Assembly: GCA_046154185.1 (NCBI GenBank)
Contig: JBJXGE010000070.1
Coordinates: forward strand, 124,001-188,000
Direction: 5' to 3'
Length of the DNA: 64,000 nucleotides
DNA from: JBJXGE01 sp046154185
Lineage (GTDB): Bacteria; Planctomycetota; UBA8108; UBA1146; JAJFFE01
A program made the translations under genes and the position numbers. Below the pieces are notes generated by a model. The model saw nothing but the letters and a program-made list of their open reading frames with translations, searched no databases and was not told where the DNA came from. Positions 62,036-64,000 of this stretch are shown in pieces (the stretch's first letter is position 1; every line of letters begins with the position of its first letter).

Positions 62036-64000
62036 ATGCGGCATTCGCGCTTCGTCCTGGCGATCGCGTTGATGTTGGCGCCGAGAATCGCGGCCCAGAA
62101 CAAAACCGAAGATGCGTGGCGGGAAATCAACGCCGGCGTCGCGCTCCTCGAACAGCAGAGCCCCGCGAAGGCGTCCGAGCGTTTTCGCGCCGCGCTGAAG
62201 CTCGACGAAAAACTGACGCCCGCGCGAATCAACTTGTCGATCGCGCTCTACCACGTTTCAAACTTCGCGGAAGCGCAGGCCGAAGCGCGCGCCGCAGCGA
62301 TCGAAGCACCCGACTCGCCGCATGCGCACTACATGGTCGGGCTCGCAGCACGACAATTAAGTGACACAAACGTGGCCCGCGCGGCCTTTGAGCGCGTGTT
62401 GGCGCTCGACGCCTTCGACTGCGCGACGCGAATCTATCTTGCCAGAGCCTGCCTCGAGACAGGCGAAATCGAGCGAGCACGCGGCTTGCTCGTCGAAGCC
62501 GTCGAGCGCGAACCATTCAATGTCACCGCGGTGTACTCGCTCGCGACGACGCTCCAGCGGCTTGGTAAGCGAGAAGAGGCGAAGCCGTTCTTCGCGCGAT
62601 TCCAAACGCTGCGCGCGAGCGGCTACGCGGTCACACTCGGGACCCAGTACCTTGAGACCGGTCGCTACGGCGCAGCCGTCACGGCGCGCGCCGACTCGCA
62701 ACTTTTTGACTCGCGGACCGCGAAGTTTTCGCTTCGTCCGCCGGAGCAACGCGCCACGGCAGCGCTGCCCGCCCGTCGTGAATTCGGCGAAGGTGCGGTC
62801 GTTGATGCCGCCGGAAAAAACGAACTCGCCCAACGCCAACCACCCGGGCTTTTGCTCGCCGACCTAGATGCCGATGGCAATCCGGAGGCGCTACTCTTCG
62901 GCGGCGGAGGCGTCATCGTGTGGCGGAACAACGACGCGCAGTTTGCCGCGCAGGCGCCGCTCCTCGAAACGCCCGCGATCGGCGCTCTCGCCGGCGATCT
63001 AAACGGCGATGCACGCACCGATCTTCTCCTCTTGGCGGCAGATGGCCTGCACTTGTGGCTGCAAGATGCAAATACGGTGACGTTCCTTCCGAACGCGGCG
63101 AGTGCGCCGTTGCCGCAGCCGGCGGGGCTCCTGACTACCGGCTGCCTCGCGGACGTCGACCACGATGGTGACCTCGACGTGTTCGCCGCGGGAACTACAC
63201 CGACGCCGATGCTGCTGCGGAATAACGGCGATGGAAGTTTCACGGACATCGCCGCGGCCTCCGGCTTCACGATCGATTCCAAGGTGAGCGTCGCCGCGGC
63301 GGCGAGCGATCTCGACCTCGGCCGCGACACCGACTTGCTGCTCCTGCGGCAAGACGCCAGCACACTCGTGTTTCGCAATCGTCGCGACGGGAGTTTCGTT
63401 GAAGCCGGAGCTCGCATGGGATTCGCCGCGACACGCGCGGCCGCGACCAGCCTCGCCCTCGGCGATTACAACAAGGATGGTTTTGAAGACGTCTTTCTCG
63501 GCCGCCGCGAATTACCGGGACTCATCTTCACGAGCGACGGGCGCGCGGAAAGTTGGAAGTCAACGGACGCGCCTGCGGCGACCGGGGATGCTGACGCCGC
63601 GTTGTTCGCCGATCTCGACTGCGACGGCTGGCTCGATCTCATCACGCTTGCTGCCGGCCGACTCGCGCTCGACCGCGGCAGTAACCGCGCGTTTACGCCG
63701 TTTCCGCCTGGCACAGCACCCGATGCCTCGTTGCCCGCGCGCGCCCTCGGTGTCGCGGATGTGGATCGCGACGGCGATCTCGACATCGTGCTCGCGGATT
63801 CTGCCTCGCGCCCCATGGTGCTCACGAACGACCTGGCGGACGCGAAGTCCGTTATCGTCACACTCGCTGGCCGCGTTTCCAACAAGAGCGGCCTCGGCAC
63901 AAAGCTCGATTTCCGCGCCGGCAGTTTGGCGCAGAAGATCGAATGCGGCATGAGCACGCCGGCGTCCACTCCGGCAACTCTGCACATTGGGCTCGGCGGT
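62036..64000 (+). CDS. TPR and FG-GAP/UnbV (CRTAC1-type) protein, 3'-truncated by window edge
   Basis: 655 codons are open to the right edge, from ATG 62036 (GAGAGG 8 nt upstream). Signal peptide (FVLAIALMLAPRIAAQ). Residues about 25-230 are TPR helices (AGVALLEQQSPAKASERFRAAL, ARINLSIALYHVSNFAEAQAEA). FG-GAP repeats follow (LADLDADGNPEALLF, ADVDHDGDLDVFAAG, GDYNKDGFEDVFLG, VADVDRDGDLDIVLA), and the visible end (GLGTKLDFRAGS, LHIGLGG) begins an UnbV/ASPIC domain. It lies 47 nt after the selenoprotein and is likely co-transcribed. The stop is outside the window. Confidence 0.85.
   Translation, partial: MRHSRFVLAIALMLAPRIAAQNKTEDAWREINAGVALLEQQSPAKASERFRAALKLDEKLTPARINLSIALYHVSNFAEAQAEARAAAIEAPDSPHAHYMVGLAARQLSDTNVARAAFERVLALDAFDCATRIYLARACLETGEIERARGLLVEAVEREPFNVTAVYSLATTLQRLGKREEAKPFFARFQTLRASGYAVTLGTQYLETGRYGAAVTARADSQLFDSRTAKFSLRPPEQRATAALPARREFGEGAVVDAAGKNELAQRQPPGLLLADLDADGNPEALLFGGGGVIVWRNNDAQFAAQAPLLETPAIGALAGDLNGDARTDLLLLAADGLHLWLQDANTVTFLPNAASAPLPQPAGLLTTGCLADVDHDGDLDVFAAGTTPTPMLLRNNGDGSFTDIAAASGFTIDSKVSVAAAASDLDLGRDTDLLLLRQDASTLVFRNRRDGSFVEAGARMGFAATRAAATSLALGDYNKDGFEDVFLGRRELPGLIFTSDGRAESWKSTDAPAATGDADAALFADLDCDGWLDLITLAAGRLALDRGSNRAFTPFPPGTAPDASLPARALGVADVDRDGDLDIVLADSASRPMVLTNDLADAKSVIVTLAGRVSNKSGLGTKLDFRAGSLAQKIECGMSTPASTPATLHIGLGG

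Overview
This is a high-GC bacterial window, most likely from an uncultured member of the Planctomycetota. Six exported proteins share a C-terminal or internal dockerin-like module (RGD-x-N-x-D, then D-x-N-D-D, closing on DPT-x-x-x-L-x-C). The window also holds CRTAC1-type FG-GAP/UnbV proteins, VIT/VWA with an ECF sigma factor, an Npt-type transporter and an AmpG-like permease, a combination I associate with that phylum. No rRNA, convincing tRNA, CRISPR array or intact insertion sequence was seen.

Layout. 0-3 kb: a NodU-type carbamoyltransferase cut by the left edge and an SGNH hydrolase. 3-10 kb: a TSP3/dockerin secreted protein, an Hsp20-like/DnaJ pair, an AAA_14/DUF4143 ATPase, an AmpG-like permease, and a Phd/VapC toxin-antitoxin pair with a visible promoter-operator. 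10-18 kb: a 1209-residue carboxypeptidase-regulatory-repeat protein, an unknown 558-residue protein and a P-domain/dockerin protein. 18-24 kb: a zinc-ribbon membrane protein, a LURP-one-like protein, a DUF3592/GIDE-like membrane protein, and a VIT-VWA / ECF sigma / 74-residue cassette. 24-28 kb: two cohesin-like/dockerin proteins, one with a Kelch propeller. 28-34 kb: a lipoprotein, a candidate selenoprotein, an M1-type peptidase and a retropepsin-like membrane protein. 34-40 kb: a tightly overlapping leucine/isovalerate catabolic operon (methylcrotonyl-CoA carboxylase, methylglutaconyl-CoA hydratase, HMG-CoA lyase). 40-49 kb: acid phosphatase, PAP2, secreted unknowns, a lipid-kinase family protein, a palindromic/tandem repeat island, a large dockerin protein and UppP. 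49-59 kb: PepQ, a Tat-exported epimerase-like protein, a nucleotide transporter, a decayed AbiE locus with a segmental duplication, small proteins, a class C beta-lactamase-like protein and another dockerin protein. 59-64 kb: two CRTAC1-type proteins, the second cut by the right edge.

Most notable result: two genes carry in-frame TGA codons that look like selenocysteine rather than stops. In 29222-30496 two TGA codons lie in a thioredoxin-like position as U-x-x-U-x-x-C. In 59220-61988 one TGA lies between FG-GAP repeats. Each is followed by a hairpin that meets the usual bacterial SECIS geometry (16-37 nt to the apical loop, G among the first two loop bases). Conventional gene calling breaks each gene in two. 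Both products are predicted to be exported, and both have thioredoxin-like parts, which suggests a selenium-dependent extracytoplasmic redox function. No sel genes lie in the window, so this needs support from the rest of the genome.
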